Positions 48,879 through 57,648 of a DNA stretch of 64,000 nt are shown piece after piece. The stretch covers positions 2,858,001 to 2,922,000 of the forward strand of contig NZ_LR134383.1 in NCBI RefSeq assembly GCF_900637635.1, read 5' to 3'. Position 1 is the stretch's first letter. Every line of letters starts with the position of its first letter. Both the position numbers and the translations under genes were made by a program. Under the pieces are notes generated by a model. The model saw nothing but the letters and a program-made list of their open reading frames with translations, made no database searches and was not told the DNA's origin. This DNA comes from Legionella jordanis. GTDB taxonomy: Bacteria; Pseudomonadota; Gammaproteobacteria; Legionellales; Legionellaceae.

Positions 48879-49730
48879 ATGAGAGAACAGGATTCTTTAC
48901 AACGTTTTATGTTTGAACACGCAAGCATTCGCGGCGAAATCGCCCACTTGCAGGAGACTTATCAGACGATAATGGAACAACGCTCCTATCCCCCTATGGT
49001 TAAAAATTTATTGGGAGAAGCCCTCGTCTCCTGTTTGCTTTTGGCAGGAAGCATTAAATTTGAAGGGGATTTGAGCTTACAATTTCAAGGAGACAAACGC
49101 CTCCCCTTATTACTGGTGCAATGTGATCACAATCTCCATCTAAGGGCTTTCGCTAAATGTGAGGAGAATTTGCAGGATATTGATTACGCTGAAGCTTTTT
49201 TGAAAGGCCAAATGGTTTTAACCATCAATCAGTATAATCAGACCAGTGCCTATCAAAGCATTGTACCCATTCAATCCACCTCAATGGGTGAAAATTTGAT
49301 GACTTATTTTGCCCAATCCGAACAAATTGCAAGTCGTGTTTGGCTCGCTGTCAATGAGGGCATGGCTGCAGGAATGCTATTGCAACTGATGCCTGGCCAG
49401 GACAGCCTCGAACGGGAACATTTCTGGGAATATGCCGTACAACTCGGCCAAACAGTCAGTGAACAAGAATTGCTAAGTTTGGATAATCAAACCCTGCTGC
49501 ACCGCCTCTATCATGAAACTGAACTAAGGCTTTTTGACAGCCGAAGCCCAAGTTTTCAGTGTCGTTGTACCGAAGAGAAAATGAAACAAGTATTGACCAT
49601 CCTTGGCGAAGATGAAGCCAAAGAGTTATTAAAAGAACGAGGGGAGATCGAAGTGACTTGTGATTTTTGCAATAAAAAATACAGCTTTGACCCGATTGAT
49701 GTCACGATGCTTTTTCATAAGCCGCATTAA
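48879..49730 (+). CDS. hslO: Redox-regulated chaperone Hsp33
   Basis: A 283-residue cytosolic holdase activated by oxidative unfolding. The C-terminal zinc switch has the four cysteines in FQCRCTEEKM (near residue 228) and CDFCNKKY (near residue 262). The central GLV/GMAAGMLLQLMPGQD and N-terminal LQRFMFEHASIRGEI regions are typical. The ATG follows AAAGGTCAGGC. Such chaperones help survive host oxidative and bleach stress. Confidence 0.95.
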   Translation: MREQDSLQRFMFEHASIRGEIAHLQETYQTIMEQRSYPPMVKNLLGEALVSCLLLAGSIKFEGDLSLQFQGDKRLPLLLVQCDHNLHLRAFAKCEENLQDIDYAEAFLKGQMVLTINQYNQTSAYQSIVPIQSTSMGENLMTYFAQSEQIASRVWLAVNEGMAAGMLLQLMPGQDSLEREHFWEYAVQLGQTVSEQELLSLDNQTLLHRLYHETELRLFDSRSPSFQCRCTEEKMKQVLTILGEDEAKELLKERGEIEVTCDFCNKKYSFDPIDVTMLFHKPH

Positions 49731-49759
49731 ATTAGCCCATTGATTGCAGCATTTGAATA

Positions 49760-49810
49760 GCTCAGGCATCCATCACCTTCTTATCAGGGGCTATTAGACA
49801 GGGCCTGAGC
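49760..49810 (+). repeat. Inverted repeat after hslO
   Basis: GCTCAGGC (49760-49767) and GCCTGAGC (49803-49810) are perfectly complementary across 35 bases of spacer, 30 bases after the hslO stop. The arms are GC-rich in an AT-rich setting. It could be a terminator-like or mRNA-stabilising structure; T-rich bases follow only after about 12 more. Confidence 0.35.
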
Positions 49811-49867
49811 CTGGGCTAGTCTATTTTGGCATTTTTCTTGGATTAGAAATAATATTTCTTGAAATCT

Positions 49868-50917
49868 ATGCCAATGATGAAATTTAGACTGTCGCTTGGT
49901 TTGTTTTTTTGCCTATGCCCTTTCTTACTCATCGCTAAGACCAGTGTGCAGATCATAGCTGTGGGCGATGTACTCTTACATAAGCCGGTTCAACACCAGG
50001 GGATTCGCAAAGGCTTTGCAAGTCTTTGGCTTGCAGCCATACCCAAACTTAAACAAGCCGATGTTACCTATGGTAATTTGGAAGGGCCCTCTGCGGAAAT
50101 GCTTGACGCCTATGGCAAAATCACCAGCAACTGGAATGAGGCTTATACTTCTTTTCCGATGTTTAATTATCCTCCTACACTTCTGGCGGCTTTAAAACTC
50201 TCGGGGTTTGATGTCCTTTCTACCGCCAACAACCACTGTCTGGATAGAAGGGCGATTGGAATAGACAAAACCATCGAAGTATTGAATCAAAATGGCCTCG
50301 CGTTTACCGGAACGCGCTCAAGTCAACATGCAAATCCCTGGTTTGCGGAAACGCGAACTCACGACATTGCCATTGCCTGGCTGGCTTGCACACAAGACAG
50401 CAATGGCATGACAGACCATCATCAGCAGGTTTTGCAATGTCACCGAGATAAGTCGGAAATTCTATCGCTCATTCGGGATTTATCTCGCCAATATGATGCA
50501 GTCATTGTGACTCCGCATTGGGGAATTGAATATGAAACCAGACCAAATCAGACCCAGCAACATTTAGCTTATGAATTTGCCCAGGCAGGAGCATTGGCTA
50601 TCCTGGGCTCTCACCCACATTCTGTACAACCCTTCACCTGGATTGAAGGCTTAGGGAGCAGAAAGGTTTTTGTCGCTTATTCCTTAGGGAATTTTATCTC
50701 CAATCAGGGCAGCCTGAAAAACCGCAGCAGCGGCCTTCTTTCTTTACAATTGGAGAAAGAAAATGGCACAACCAGAATCAAAACAGTGAGTTATCACCCC
50801 ACTTACATGGAAAATCGCAACGGTAATATGCATTTAACCCTCATAAGCTCTAAAAAACATCCCGCCTATCGATGGTTAAAGCAGATTATTTCTGAACAGT
50901 ATTTAGCTTTACCTTAA
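49868..50917 (+). CDS. CapA family protein with signal peptide
   Basis: A 349-residue exported member of the CapA/PGA_cap family. The N-terminus has a hydrophobic signal (LSLGLFFCLCPFLLIA). Family motifs are AVGDVLLHKP, YGNLEGPSAEML, LSTANNHCLDRRAIG, VTPHWGIEYE, LGSHPHSVQPF and AYSLGNFISNQG, in order. The first in-frame codon is TTG 49859; I prefer ATG 49868, though 49874 and 49877 are possible. The paralogue at 39.3 kb is cytosolic. Substrate unknown. Confidence 0.85.
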   Translation: MPMMKFRLSLGLFFCLCPFLLIAKTSVQIIAVGDVLLHKPVQHQGIRKGFASLWLAAIPKLKQADVTYGNLEGPSAEMLDAYGKITSNWNEAYTSFPMFNYPPTLLAALKLSGFDVLSTANNHCLDRRAIGIDKTIEVLNQNGLAFTGTRSSQHANPWFAETRTHDIAIAWLACTQDSNGMTDHHQQVLQCHRDKSEILSLIRDLSRQYDAVIVTPHWGIEYETRPNQTQQHLAYEFAQAGALAILGSHPHSVQPFTWIEGLGSRKVFVAYSLGNFISNQGSLKNRSSGLLSLQLEKENGTTRIKTVSYHPTYMENRNGNMHLTLISSKKHPAYRWLKQIISEQYLALP

Positions 50918-50932
50918 GCACGCCCTGCCTTC

Positions 50933-51427
50933 TCATTGAAAGGAAGAGCGTACTTTAGAAATCAACAAGTTGTCTTCGGAAGAGTTTTGTAGCCATTCCC
51001 CTCGCATTGCACGCAAAATCTGTTGCAGCGAGGGGAATTGCTCACTTAATTGAAAATATAAATCTGCAGTTTGATTGTCATGCAACTCACCTACCGTAAG
51101 ATAGGCTGCTTGCCCGATATCCGCAAAATATTCCAGGCTTACATGTCTTTTTTTCGCGATGCCAGGGAAAAGGCCACAAAAGAGCAAACTTTTATCGCCA
51201 ACGTCCTTCAGCAGCTCAACCTGACGTCTGGGATTATGCATGGACTCCAGGAAATCCAGGGCAACTACGGACTCAATTAACCGTGGACCTTGGGTGAAGC
51301 GCATTAACAGAAAAACCAGATAGCTTTCCGTGCTTTCATTGAGAACCAAGCGGGTGGAAGCCTGAGCTTCATTTACCAAAGCATGCCATTGACTGATTTC
51401 GGTGGGATGCAAAATCAACTGCTTCAT
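50933..51427 (-). CDS. Hypothetical protein
   Basis: A 164-residue soluble protein that I do not recognise. It is Leu-rich and likely helical, with no signal peptide or membrane segment. The region RLIESVVALDFLESM followed by QVELLKDVGDKSLLFCGLFPG suggests a conserved globular domain rather than a random frame. The ATG at 51427 follows GGGGGATATT, a good ribosome site. It is convergent with the CapA-like gene. Confidence 0.7.
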   Translation of the reverse strand: MKQLILHPTEISQWHALVNEAQASTRLVLNESTESYLVFLLMRFTQGPRLIESVVALDFLESMHNPRRQVELLKDVGDKSLLFCGLFPGIAKKRHVSLEYFADIGQAAYLTVGELHDNQTADLYFQLSEQFPSLQQILRAMRGEWLQNSSEDNLLISKVRSSFQ

Positions 51428-51511
51428 AATATCCCCCATTCATCCTTTTGCTTTACTGTTAGTGTAGCAAACGTCATACCAAAATGAGGTTAATGACTTG
51501 AAAAATGGAGA

Positions 51512-52546
51512 TTAGTTCATTGAAATAAAATCAAATAATTCTTTGCCAGTCTCCTGCTGTCGATTGGCAATGGAAATGACAAATCCCTGAATCAGGGCTT
51601 GCCAAAAATTGTCATACAGATGGGTTTGCAAAGGATGATTATCTTCTCTTGGGAAACAAGGCCCATGATTCGCTTCCAATAGCCATAAGCGTTGTTCCTC
51701 ATCAACCAAAAAGTCAAAACCGAAAATAGCCAAAGCTGGATTTTTTTGACAGTCAAATGCATGCCGATACTCCCGTTTTAAGGCCTTTAAAATTTCAGTG
51801 ACCTGCCCCTTTATCTGAGGATAAAGCTTAGGGAAAAAATCAAAGCGTTCAGTAGGAATCTGAACCACATTGCTTTCACTCCCCAAGAGATGCTCATTAG
51901 TTAAATGTGAGCGCAGATCCTGGAATTCTCCGGTTTGAAACGGTTGGAGAGCCACATTAAAATAACCAAAAGGATACAAGTAGCAGCCGGTATAATTGGT
52001 TAAAACAACAAACATCCGTATGCTGTATTTATGTCCCTGAGGAGGCCTTAACAAATGTGGTTTAGCCACATACTCCTGCAAAACATGTTCGCCACCAAGT
52101 CTATCGGCGCTCAAAAAATGCCGTTCGAGCTGACTTAAACGCGTAAATATTTTTATTTGCTGGCCATTGTTAAGCAGTGAGGGTTTAAGAATCCAGGTCA
52201 AATTGGCTTTTTCATCCTGATAACCATACTCACAGCGGTAATGCTCTTCGGCAATTTGAGCCAGGATATTGGGCCAGTTTCCATCATCAATGCAGTAAGT
52301 AACTGGACTAAATGGTAGATTATATTTTTTAAGAAGTTGCGCCAATAAATGTTTATACTCCAGGCATTGGGAAGCGGCTGTGTTGAATTCAAAATTGCGC
52401 TCACTAAAACTCGCCTGCCAATTAAAAGTACAGGGGAGCCAACCCAGTGCTTGCAAATGGCGATGCAAGTTGAAGTAAGTTGGCGATTTTTTGGGGTCTA
52501 AAGCAAAATATTTAATCGTTTGTCCAGACCAACTAAGCCCTTTCAA
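51512..52546 (-). CDS. Tubulin-tyrosine-ligase-like ATP-grasp protein
   Basis: A 344-residue protein with TTL-family ATP-grasp motifs: LTWILKPSLLNNGQQIKIF near residue 133 (Lys-Pro and Gly-rich loop), VLQEYVAKPHLL near residue 165, HKYSIRMFVVLT near residue 182, and the metal-binding AIFGFDFLVDEEQRLWLLE then ANHGP near residue 285. TTL enzymes add amino acids to proteins through an ATP-activated carboxylate. Eukaryote-like, so it could modify host or bacterial targets; no translocation signal is evident. Its start overlaps the end of the benE-like gene by 14 bases. Confidence 0.78.
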   Translation of the reverse strand: MKGLSWSGQTIKYFALDPKKSPTYFNLHRHLQALGWLPCTFNWQASFSERNFEFNTAASQCLEYKHLLAQLLKKYNLPFSPVTYCIDDGNWPNILAQIAEEHYRCEYGYQDEKANLTWILKPSLLNNGQQIKIFTRLSQLERHFLSADRLGGEHVLQEYVAKPHLLRPPQGHKYSIRMFVVLTNYTGCYLYPFGYFNVALQPFQTGEFQDLRSHLTNEHLLGSESNVVQIPTERFDFFPKLYPQIKGQVTEILKALKREYRHAFDCQKNPALAIFGFDFLVDEEQRLWLLEANHGPCFPREDNHPLQTHLYDNFWQALIQGFVISIANRQQETGKELFDFISMN

Positions 52547-53717
52547 GACGAGATTTCCGACTATTTAATAACATTAAGGATAGTATACCGGAGATTAAAC
52601 CCCAAAAAGCTGCCCCGATGCCGAATAAGGAAATTCCGGAGGCAGAGAGTAAAAAAGTAATCAATGCAGCTTCCCGTTGGGCTTCATCTTCTATGGCGGC
52701 TTTCAAGCTGTTAGCTATAGGGCTAAGCAAGGCCAAACCCGCCACCGCCAAAATCAATTCTTTAGGAAAAGCGGTGAACAGCACCACCACCGTTGCCCCG
52801 AAAAACCCCGTGATGAGGTAAAACAAGCCAGCATACATTGCTGCACGGTATCGCTTTGCGGGATTCGGATGAGCCTCATCGCCCATGCATATGGCCGCTG
52901 TAATTGCCGCCAGGTTCAAAGCATAGGCACCCCAGGGCGCTAATAACATCGTCAAAAGACCGGTCCAGGTGATTAAAGGAGAAATTGGAGGCTTATAACC
53001 CGAGGCATGCAGGGTTGCAACTCCTGGCAAGTTTTGGGAGGCCATGGTTACAATAAATAAGGGAACTCCTAAACTCATCAGCGCAGACCCGGTAAAAACC
53101 GGAGCAGTAAAAATTGGCTTTGATAGAACAACATGAAAGTCGTTAAATTGAAATAAACCTTGCAATTTGGCAACAATCCCTCCTATCACCAACAAACTTA
53201 AGATCACATATCTGGGAAAAAAGCGTTTACCTAGCAAATAGACGACCAGCATCAAACCAATCAATAAGGACTGTTTTTGCATTGCCACAAAAACATCAAG
53301 GCCAAAATGCAATAAAATACCAGCCAACATAGCCGAAGTAAGGGCCTTTGGGATATGGTCCATTGCTTTCTCAAACCAGCCAGTCAATCCAGACAGAGTG
53401 ATGAGTATAGCGGAAAAGATAAACGCTCCTGTTGCCTCTGCCAGGGAAAAGCCATTTAAACTGCCAGCCAGCAAAGCAGCTCCAGGCGTTGACCAAGCTA
53501 TTAGAATAGGAGCACGGTAGTACCAGGATAAACCAATGCAGCTTACACCCATGCCAATGCCTAAAGCCAGCAACCAAGAACTGACCTCAGCGGAATTTGC
53601 CCCTACCGCCGCAGCCGCTTGAAACACCAAAACAGCCGTACTGGTAAAGCCAACCATCACTGCTACAAAACCAGCAACCAGATTTGAAAGAGGAGAAGTC
53701 TTAATCATGCCGTTCAT
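52533..53717 (-). CDS. BenE family transporter
   Basis: A 394-residue inner-membrane carrier of the BenE (benzoate/proton symporter) family, with about 11-12 helices. The conserved stretches SWYYRAPILIAWSTPGAALL near residue 62 (first 20 residues quoted) and FIVTMASQNLPGVATLHA near residue 223 mark the family. No benzoate-degradation genes are nearby, so the substrate may differ. It is divergent from an XRE-cupin regulator, the common arrangement for this family, with paired operators between. Confidence 0.9.
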   Translation of the reverse strand: MNGMIKTSPLSNLVAGFVAVMVGFTSTAVLVFQAAAAVGANSAEVSSWLLALGIGMGVSCIGLSWYYRAPILIAWSTPGAALLAGSLNGFSLAEATGAFIFSAILITLSGLTGWFEKAMDHIPKALTSAMLAGILLHFGLDVFVAMQKQSLLIGLMLVVYLLGKRFFPRYVILSLLVIGGIVAKLQGLFQFNDFHVVLSKPIFTAPVFTGSALMSLGVPLFIVTMASQNLPGVATLHASGYKPPISPLITWTGLLTMLLAPWGAYALNLAAITAAICMGDEAHPNPAKRYRAAMYAGLFYLITGFFGATVVVLFTAFPKELILAVAGLALLSPIANSLKAAIEDEAQREAALITFLLSASGISLFGIGAAFWGLISGILSLMLLNSRKSRLERA

Positions 53718-53754
53718 CCATTCGTAAATTTCCGCAATGTTTGCTAAGCTTCAT

Positions 53755-53793
53755 GCGTTATAACAGCCAGTATACCATCGTGCGTTATAACGC
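53755..53793. promoter_or_regulatory. Paired operator between benE-like gene and XRE-cupin regulator
   Basis: GCGTTATAAC occurs at 53755-53764 and again at 53782-53791; the second extends to the perfect 12-base palindrome GCGTTATAACGC (53782-53793). The copies are 27 bases apart, centre-near both divergent promoters, and occur in the only gap between the regulator and transporter. They are the likely binding sites of the XRE-cupin protein. Confidence 0.6.
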
Positions 53794-53814
53794 TCAAACC
53801 TCTGGTTGAAATTA

Positions 53815-54372
53815 ATGATGAAAAGTATATCAACACATATTGCGCAGTATTTGAAAACACTACGCCAGCGACACGGCTGGAGCCTTGAGCGAACAGCCAG
53901 GGAAACAGGCGTCAGTAAAGCCATGCTAGGCCAGATTGAACGCCAGGAATCCAGTCCAACCGTCGCCACTCTTTGGAAAATTGCGACCGGATTTCGCGTG
54001 TCATTTTCTTCCTTTCTTGAAGAATCAAACAAACTAAATCAAAGCCTTATCTACCGTCATGGCAATGAAAACGAGTCTGCCAGAGAAAAAATTTGCATCA
54101 AAGCGCTGTTCCCCTTTGATGAACAATTGCGGTTTGAATTGTTTGTAATCGAATTGCTTCCAGGTTGCGAACAGCTTTCTAGCCCACATGAGCAGGGCGT
54201 AATTGAGCACATCATTGTGACCCAGGGAAAAATGGACGTATTAGTTAATGGCAGCTGGCAAGCTTTAGAATGCGGCGAGGGCATACGCTTTGATGCTCAC
54301 CAGCCTCATGGTTACAGAAACACAGGCGAGAATACTGTTTCTTTCCATAATATAATCCATTACCCTCATTAA
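53815..54372 (+). CDS. XRE-cupin transcriptional regulator
   Basis: A 185-residue two-domain regulator. The N-terminal helix-turn-helix covers about residues 7-60 (RERTARETGVSKAMLGQIER, shown here as TGVSKAMLGQIERQESSPT). The C-terminal cupin domain, about 110-183, includes GVIEHIIVTQGKMDVLVNG and FDAHQPHGYRN with two histidines that may bind metal or ligand. Divergent from the BenE-like carrier, it probably senses a small molecule and controls that gene. ATG 53815 or 53818 are both possible. Confidence 0.88.
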   Translation: MMKSISTHIAQYLKTLRQRHGWSLERTARETGVSKAMLGQIERQESSPTVATLWKIATGFRVSFSSFLEESNKLNQSLIYRHGNENESAREKICIKALFPFDEQLRFELFVIELLPGCEQLSSPHEQGVIEHIIVTQGKMDVLVNGSWQALECGEGIRFDAHQPHGYRNTGENTVSFHNIIHYPH

Positions 54373-54375
54373 ATA

Positions 54376-54795
54376 CTAGCCATGCTGTAAGGCCGCTTTG
54401 GCTTCATAAGCTTCCAAAACACAATCAGGACGTATTGTTGTCTTATATTGATGATAAGCTTTTAAGAAAATAGCATCCTCTGCTATTTTTTGCTTGAAAT
54501 AATGGATTGCCTCTTGATCATGATGGCTCACCGATAAATCCAGCCAGTCAAAACCAGCTCCCCAATCCTCCTTAATCATGTCGCTTGCAAAATCAACAAC
54601 AAGATCCGAATCCATTTCCTGCTTAAGCCTTGTAAAATCACAGAAGCAATAGAGAGCCAATTCAAATTGTGCACCACTATAGCGTTGTTGCCCTCGTTTG
54701 GATTCCTGAATCCGTTTCGCATCAATTAAGGTTTCCCTCAGGTATTCTTGTACAGTAAGTGAACGCTTCTTGGGTTTGAAAATGGAACGTTTCAT
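54376..54795 (-). CDS. Hypothetical protein
   Basis: A 139-residue soluble protein not recognised. It begins with a very basic segment (MKRSIFKPKKRSLTVQEYL) and continues Glu/Asp/aromatic-rich with WGAGFDWLDLSVSHHDQ. I chose the ATG at 54795; a longer frame to 54948 would add a hydrophobic stretch (IQVLVIGSNLLVIYFGLM) that looks non-coding. It is convergent with the XRE-cupin gene, 3 bases apart. No function is proposed. Confidence 0.55.
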   Translation of the reverse strand: MKRSIFKPKKRSLTVQEYLRETLIDAKRIQESKRGQQRYSGAQFELALYCFCDFTRLKQEMDSDLVVDFASDMIKEDWGAGFDWLDLSVSHHDQEAIHYFKQKIAEDAIFLKAYHQYKTTIRPDCVLEAYEAKAALQHG

Positions 54796-54975
54796 GTGTT
54801 TAGCAAAATGGAAATTTAGTATTATTTTAACGCAAAAGGAGTTTAACTGTGAACGCCCACGGTTCATTAAGCCAAAATAAATAACCAGAAGATTACTGCC
54901 AATAACCAAGACTTGGATTACTTTTCCAAATATTTTCAGTATATTCAATGAAAATGGTTCAACAAAAAGCCCAGG

Positions 54976-56724
54976 ATGCCTATTGCGTCACTAAACAACA
55001 GGACTGAAGCCCACCCCCCGTTTGAAAACACCAAAATTCTCGCCCTGGCTGCCGTGGGTGGATTAATTATTGGAACTGCGGTGGCCTGCATTCGCGTAGG
55101 GGTTGGGCTAATGCAGCTTCTCCTATTTGGTAAGGACGTTAATTTAGACAGCTCAGCCGGTGTGCCAGCCTGGCGTATTTTATTGGTGACCCTGCTAGGA
55201 GCATTGTTTCTTGGTTTCCTCTTGAAACTGGCTGCAAAATTTAAGCGCTTAGCCATTATTGACCCCGTCGAAGCAAATGCCCTAGAGGGAGGAAAAATGT
55301 CTCTAGGCGACAGCTTGATCTTGGTTGGGCTTTCAATCGTTTCCATTACCATTGGCGGCTCCGTTGGTTTTGAAGCAGCCATGACTCAGTTAGGAGCGGG
55401 CTTTCTCAGTTTCCTTGGACAACGCTTAAAGCTAGAGCGACGAGAATTAAGAATTTTGGTTTCTTGCGGCACGGGAGCGGGTATTGCCGCAATTTTTGGC
55501 GCCCCTCTCGCTGGAACTTTCTATGCCCTTGAACTGGTTGTAGGTGGCTATGCCATGCGAGCTCTATTGCCAACCTTACTTGCCAGCGCTTTGAGTAGCC
55601 ATATGATTTATTTGCTGATTGGATATGAACCCATTTTTTTCGCAAAAGACATAGGGCCCCCTGCTTTTTGGCATTTTCCATTGGCCATTGCTATGGGAAT
55701 CACTGCCACTGTCATTGGTATTGCTGTCATGCGGGGGACAACAGCCTTTGAAAAAGGCCTCATTTATTTTCGCGTACCACAGCAATTTAGGCCTCTGTTG
55801 GGGGGATTAATTCTTGGCCTCCTCTCTTTAAAATTACCCGATGTCATGGGACCAGGCCATCATAGCATCAATGAGATTTTAGCAGGCAACCATTTATTTT
55901 CTGCCATTTTGATAATCCTTTGTGGAAAAATCATGGCCTCCATAGCTTGCGTGGGTTCAGGCTTCAGAGGAGGATTATTTTCGGCCTCATTGTTTCTAGG
56001 AGCGGCTTTAGGATACATCATATACACCATTTTGATCGTTCCTTTGTATGGCACGGATATTCCGCGGGATTTGGCCATAGTTGCCGGGATGGCAGCTGTA
56101 GCCACATCCATCATTGGCACACCCATTGGTATTGTCTTGTTAATGGTTGAGACTGCAGGCCTACAAACAGGAGTGGTTACTACCGCCATTACCGTTATCA
56201 TTGCCAGTCACTTAACCCGTTATTGGTTTGGCTATTCGTTTTCGACCTGGCGCTTTCACATCCGTGGCAATGATTTGTTTGGCCCACGAGACATAGGACG
56301 TTTGCGAAGCCTGACCTTTCTTGAAGTACCGCTGAATAATCCCCCAAGAGTTCACATCGACAGCCCGATTGAAGAGGCCTTGCAAAAAACATCTGATACC
56401 GACATGCATGTCCTTGCCGTGGAGGAAATGAATGGGCGGTTTATCGGTTTAATCCATTGCGCAGAGTTGGCACAAGCCGCTGCAAGCAAAGCCCCTCTGG
56501 CCCTGTGTAATCTTGTCAGGAAACCTGATTTTTGCGTACAGATCAATGAGCCCTTGATTAAATACATAGAAAAGCTTGGCGCCGGCTCACCATCAGATGT
56601 AGCCATTCTCAATTCTAAAGCTTATCTTATAGGCTTGGCGACTGAAGCTGCCATCTTACATCGTTATTTGAATGAAATCCTGGCAGCCGATCGCGATGAT
56701 GCAATTCAAATTATTAATAAATAA
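54976..56724 (+). CDS. ClC family chloride channel or exchanger with CBS domains
   Basis: A 582-residue membrane protein with about 10 or more helices in residues 20-440, followed by a paired CBS region (about 450-575, with VHIDSPIEEALQK and FCVQINEPLIKYIEK). The gating glutamate is Glu133 in GSVGFEA (family GSxGREGP). The usual GSGIPE loop is replaced near residue 95, and the internal proton glutamate position (E203 of E. coli ClcA) is Leu in APLAGTFYALELVV. These changes suggest a diverged, possibly channel-like member. The CBS pair may bind adenine nucleotides. Confidence 0.88.
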   Translation: MPIASLNNRTEAHPPFENTKILALAAVGGLIIGTAVACIRVGVGLMQLLLFGKDVNLDSSAGVPAWRILLVTLLGALFLGFLLKLAAKFKRLAIIDPVEANALEGGKMSLGDSLILVGLSIVSITIGGSVGFEAAMTQLGAGFLSFLGQRLKLERRELRILVSCGTGAGIAAIFGAPLAGTFYALELVVGGYAMRALLPTLLASALSSHMIYLLIGYEPIFFAKDIGPPAFWHFPLAIAMGITATVIGIAVMRGTTAFEKGLIYFRVPQQFRPLLGGLILGLLSLKLPDVMGPGHHSINEILAGNHLFSAILIILCGKIMASIACVGSGFRGGLFSASLFLGAALGYIIYTILIVPLYGTDIPRDLAIVAGMAAVATSIIGTPIGIVLLMVETAGLQTGVVTTAITVIIASHLTRYWFGYSFSTWRFHIRGNDLFGPRDIGRLRSLTFLEVPLNNPPRVHIDSPIEEALQKTSDTDMHVLAVEEMNGRFIGLIHCAELAQAAASKAPLALCNLVRKPDFCVQINEPLIKYIEKLGAGSPSDVAILNSKAYLIGLATEAAILHRYLNEILAADRDDAIQIINK

Positions 56725-56738
56725 TTCTTTGCGAATGA

Positions 56739-57428
56739 CTAGAGGCTGCACATTGAGACATTGTGCTGGTGCATTGCTTTGAGAATCGAATCGCGTTTTA
56801 TTCTCAAATTGTAAGAAAGCATATCAAACATGGATTCTTCTATTTTGCCAAAATGAATCCTTGCTTCTTCCCCATCTAATAAGCCCTTATTGTCTTTCAT
56901 GTCTGCACTGTAGAGCGCATCCAGGCTTTTTTTGTCCTCATCATCATTCAAGTTCAGCGGTTCCAAAAGTGAATACAAGGTCATACCACTGATTTGCTTT
57001 TGACGATACTGGTGAAATTGCTCAAGAAAGTGAATAATCTCATCAAAAAAACCATCATGAGCCACTGTTTGCAGCAAGGTATACTCATTCTGCTCAAGAG
57101 CAGCAAAATAACCTGGTTGATTTGCTGAGCCTCGACATTGTTTAAGCTTGTTAATAAAATTATCAATGGCTTCAGAAGGACTATTGCTTTCCTGGGCAGA
57201 GGAACTTAAATTCTGGCTTTTAAAGAAAATGCCCTTGCGAAACCCTTTATTTTCATTCTTATTTTGGGAAATTTTCGCTAGCGACGATGTGCTCTTGGTG
57301 CGTTTAAAACCCTTGCTACCCCCTTCGTCAGAAATGGCCAACTTAGTTTCAGGGCTACTGGCGCTAGCAACCAATGTTCTCGTTTTTTCTTTCTTCTTCT
57401 CTTTACCTAAACCAAAAAATTTCAACAT
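56739..57428 (-). CDS. Hypothetical protein with basic N-terminus, candidate effector
   Basis: A 229-residue soluble protein not recognised. It starts MLKFFGLGKEKKKEKTRT, then a long Ser/Lys/Asn-rich, probably disordered region (to about 90), and a helical C-terminal part with repeats of Leu and acidic residues (LLEPLNLNDDEDKK). This plan, a short hydrophobic-basic start and low-complexity linker, is seen in several Legionella type IV substrates. Codons from 57458 to 57429 are not used since the ATG at 57428 is better placed. Confidence 0.55.
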   Translation of the reverse strand: MLKFFGLGKEKKKEKTRTLVASASSPETKLAISDEGGSKGFKRTKSTSSLAKISQNKNENKGFRKGIFFKSQNLSSSAQESNSPSEAIDNFINKLKQCRGSANQPGYFAALEQNEYTLLQTVAHDGFFDEIIHFLEQFHQYRQKQISGMTLYSLLEPLNLNDDEDKKSLDALYSADMKDNKGLLDGEEARIHFGKIEESMFDMLSYNLRIKRDSILKAMHQHNVSMCSL

Positions 57429-57648
57429 AGCTAATACTCTTGCGGCTAAACTGCGCAATTATATCACAGCTGCAACAAAATTTGTGTTTTTTTGTTTGCT
57501 TATTGGCCTGTTATCCTGAGCATTTATCCCATTCTTTATTGTCTGGCTGACGAACATCGGAAAGGAGCATTAATAATAAAATGCTTGCAAATTGCGCAGC
57601 GACTGTGTATAAAAGAAAACTTGTCTGTAAGAGAAATATTCAAAATTA

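Noticed and set aside
54945..55382. 145-codon minus-strand frame
   Set aside because: Lies entirely antisense to the ClC gene and has the Pro/Arg-rich look of a shadow frame.
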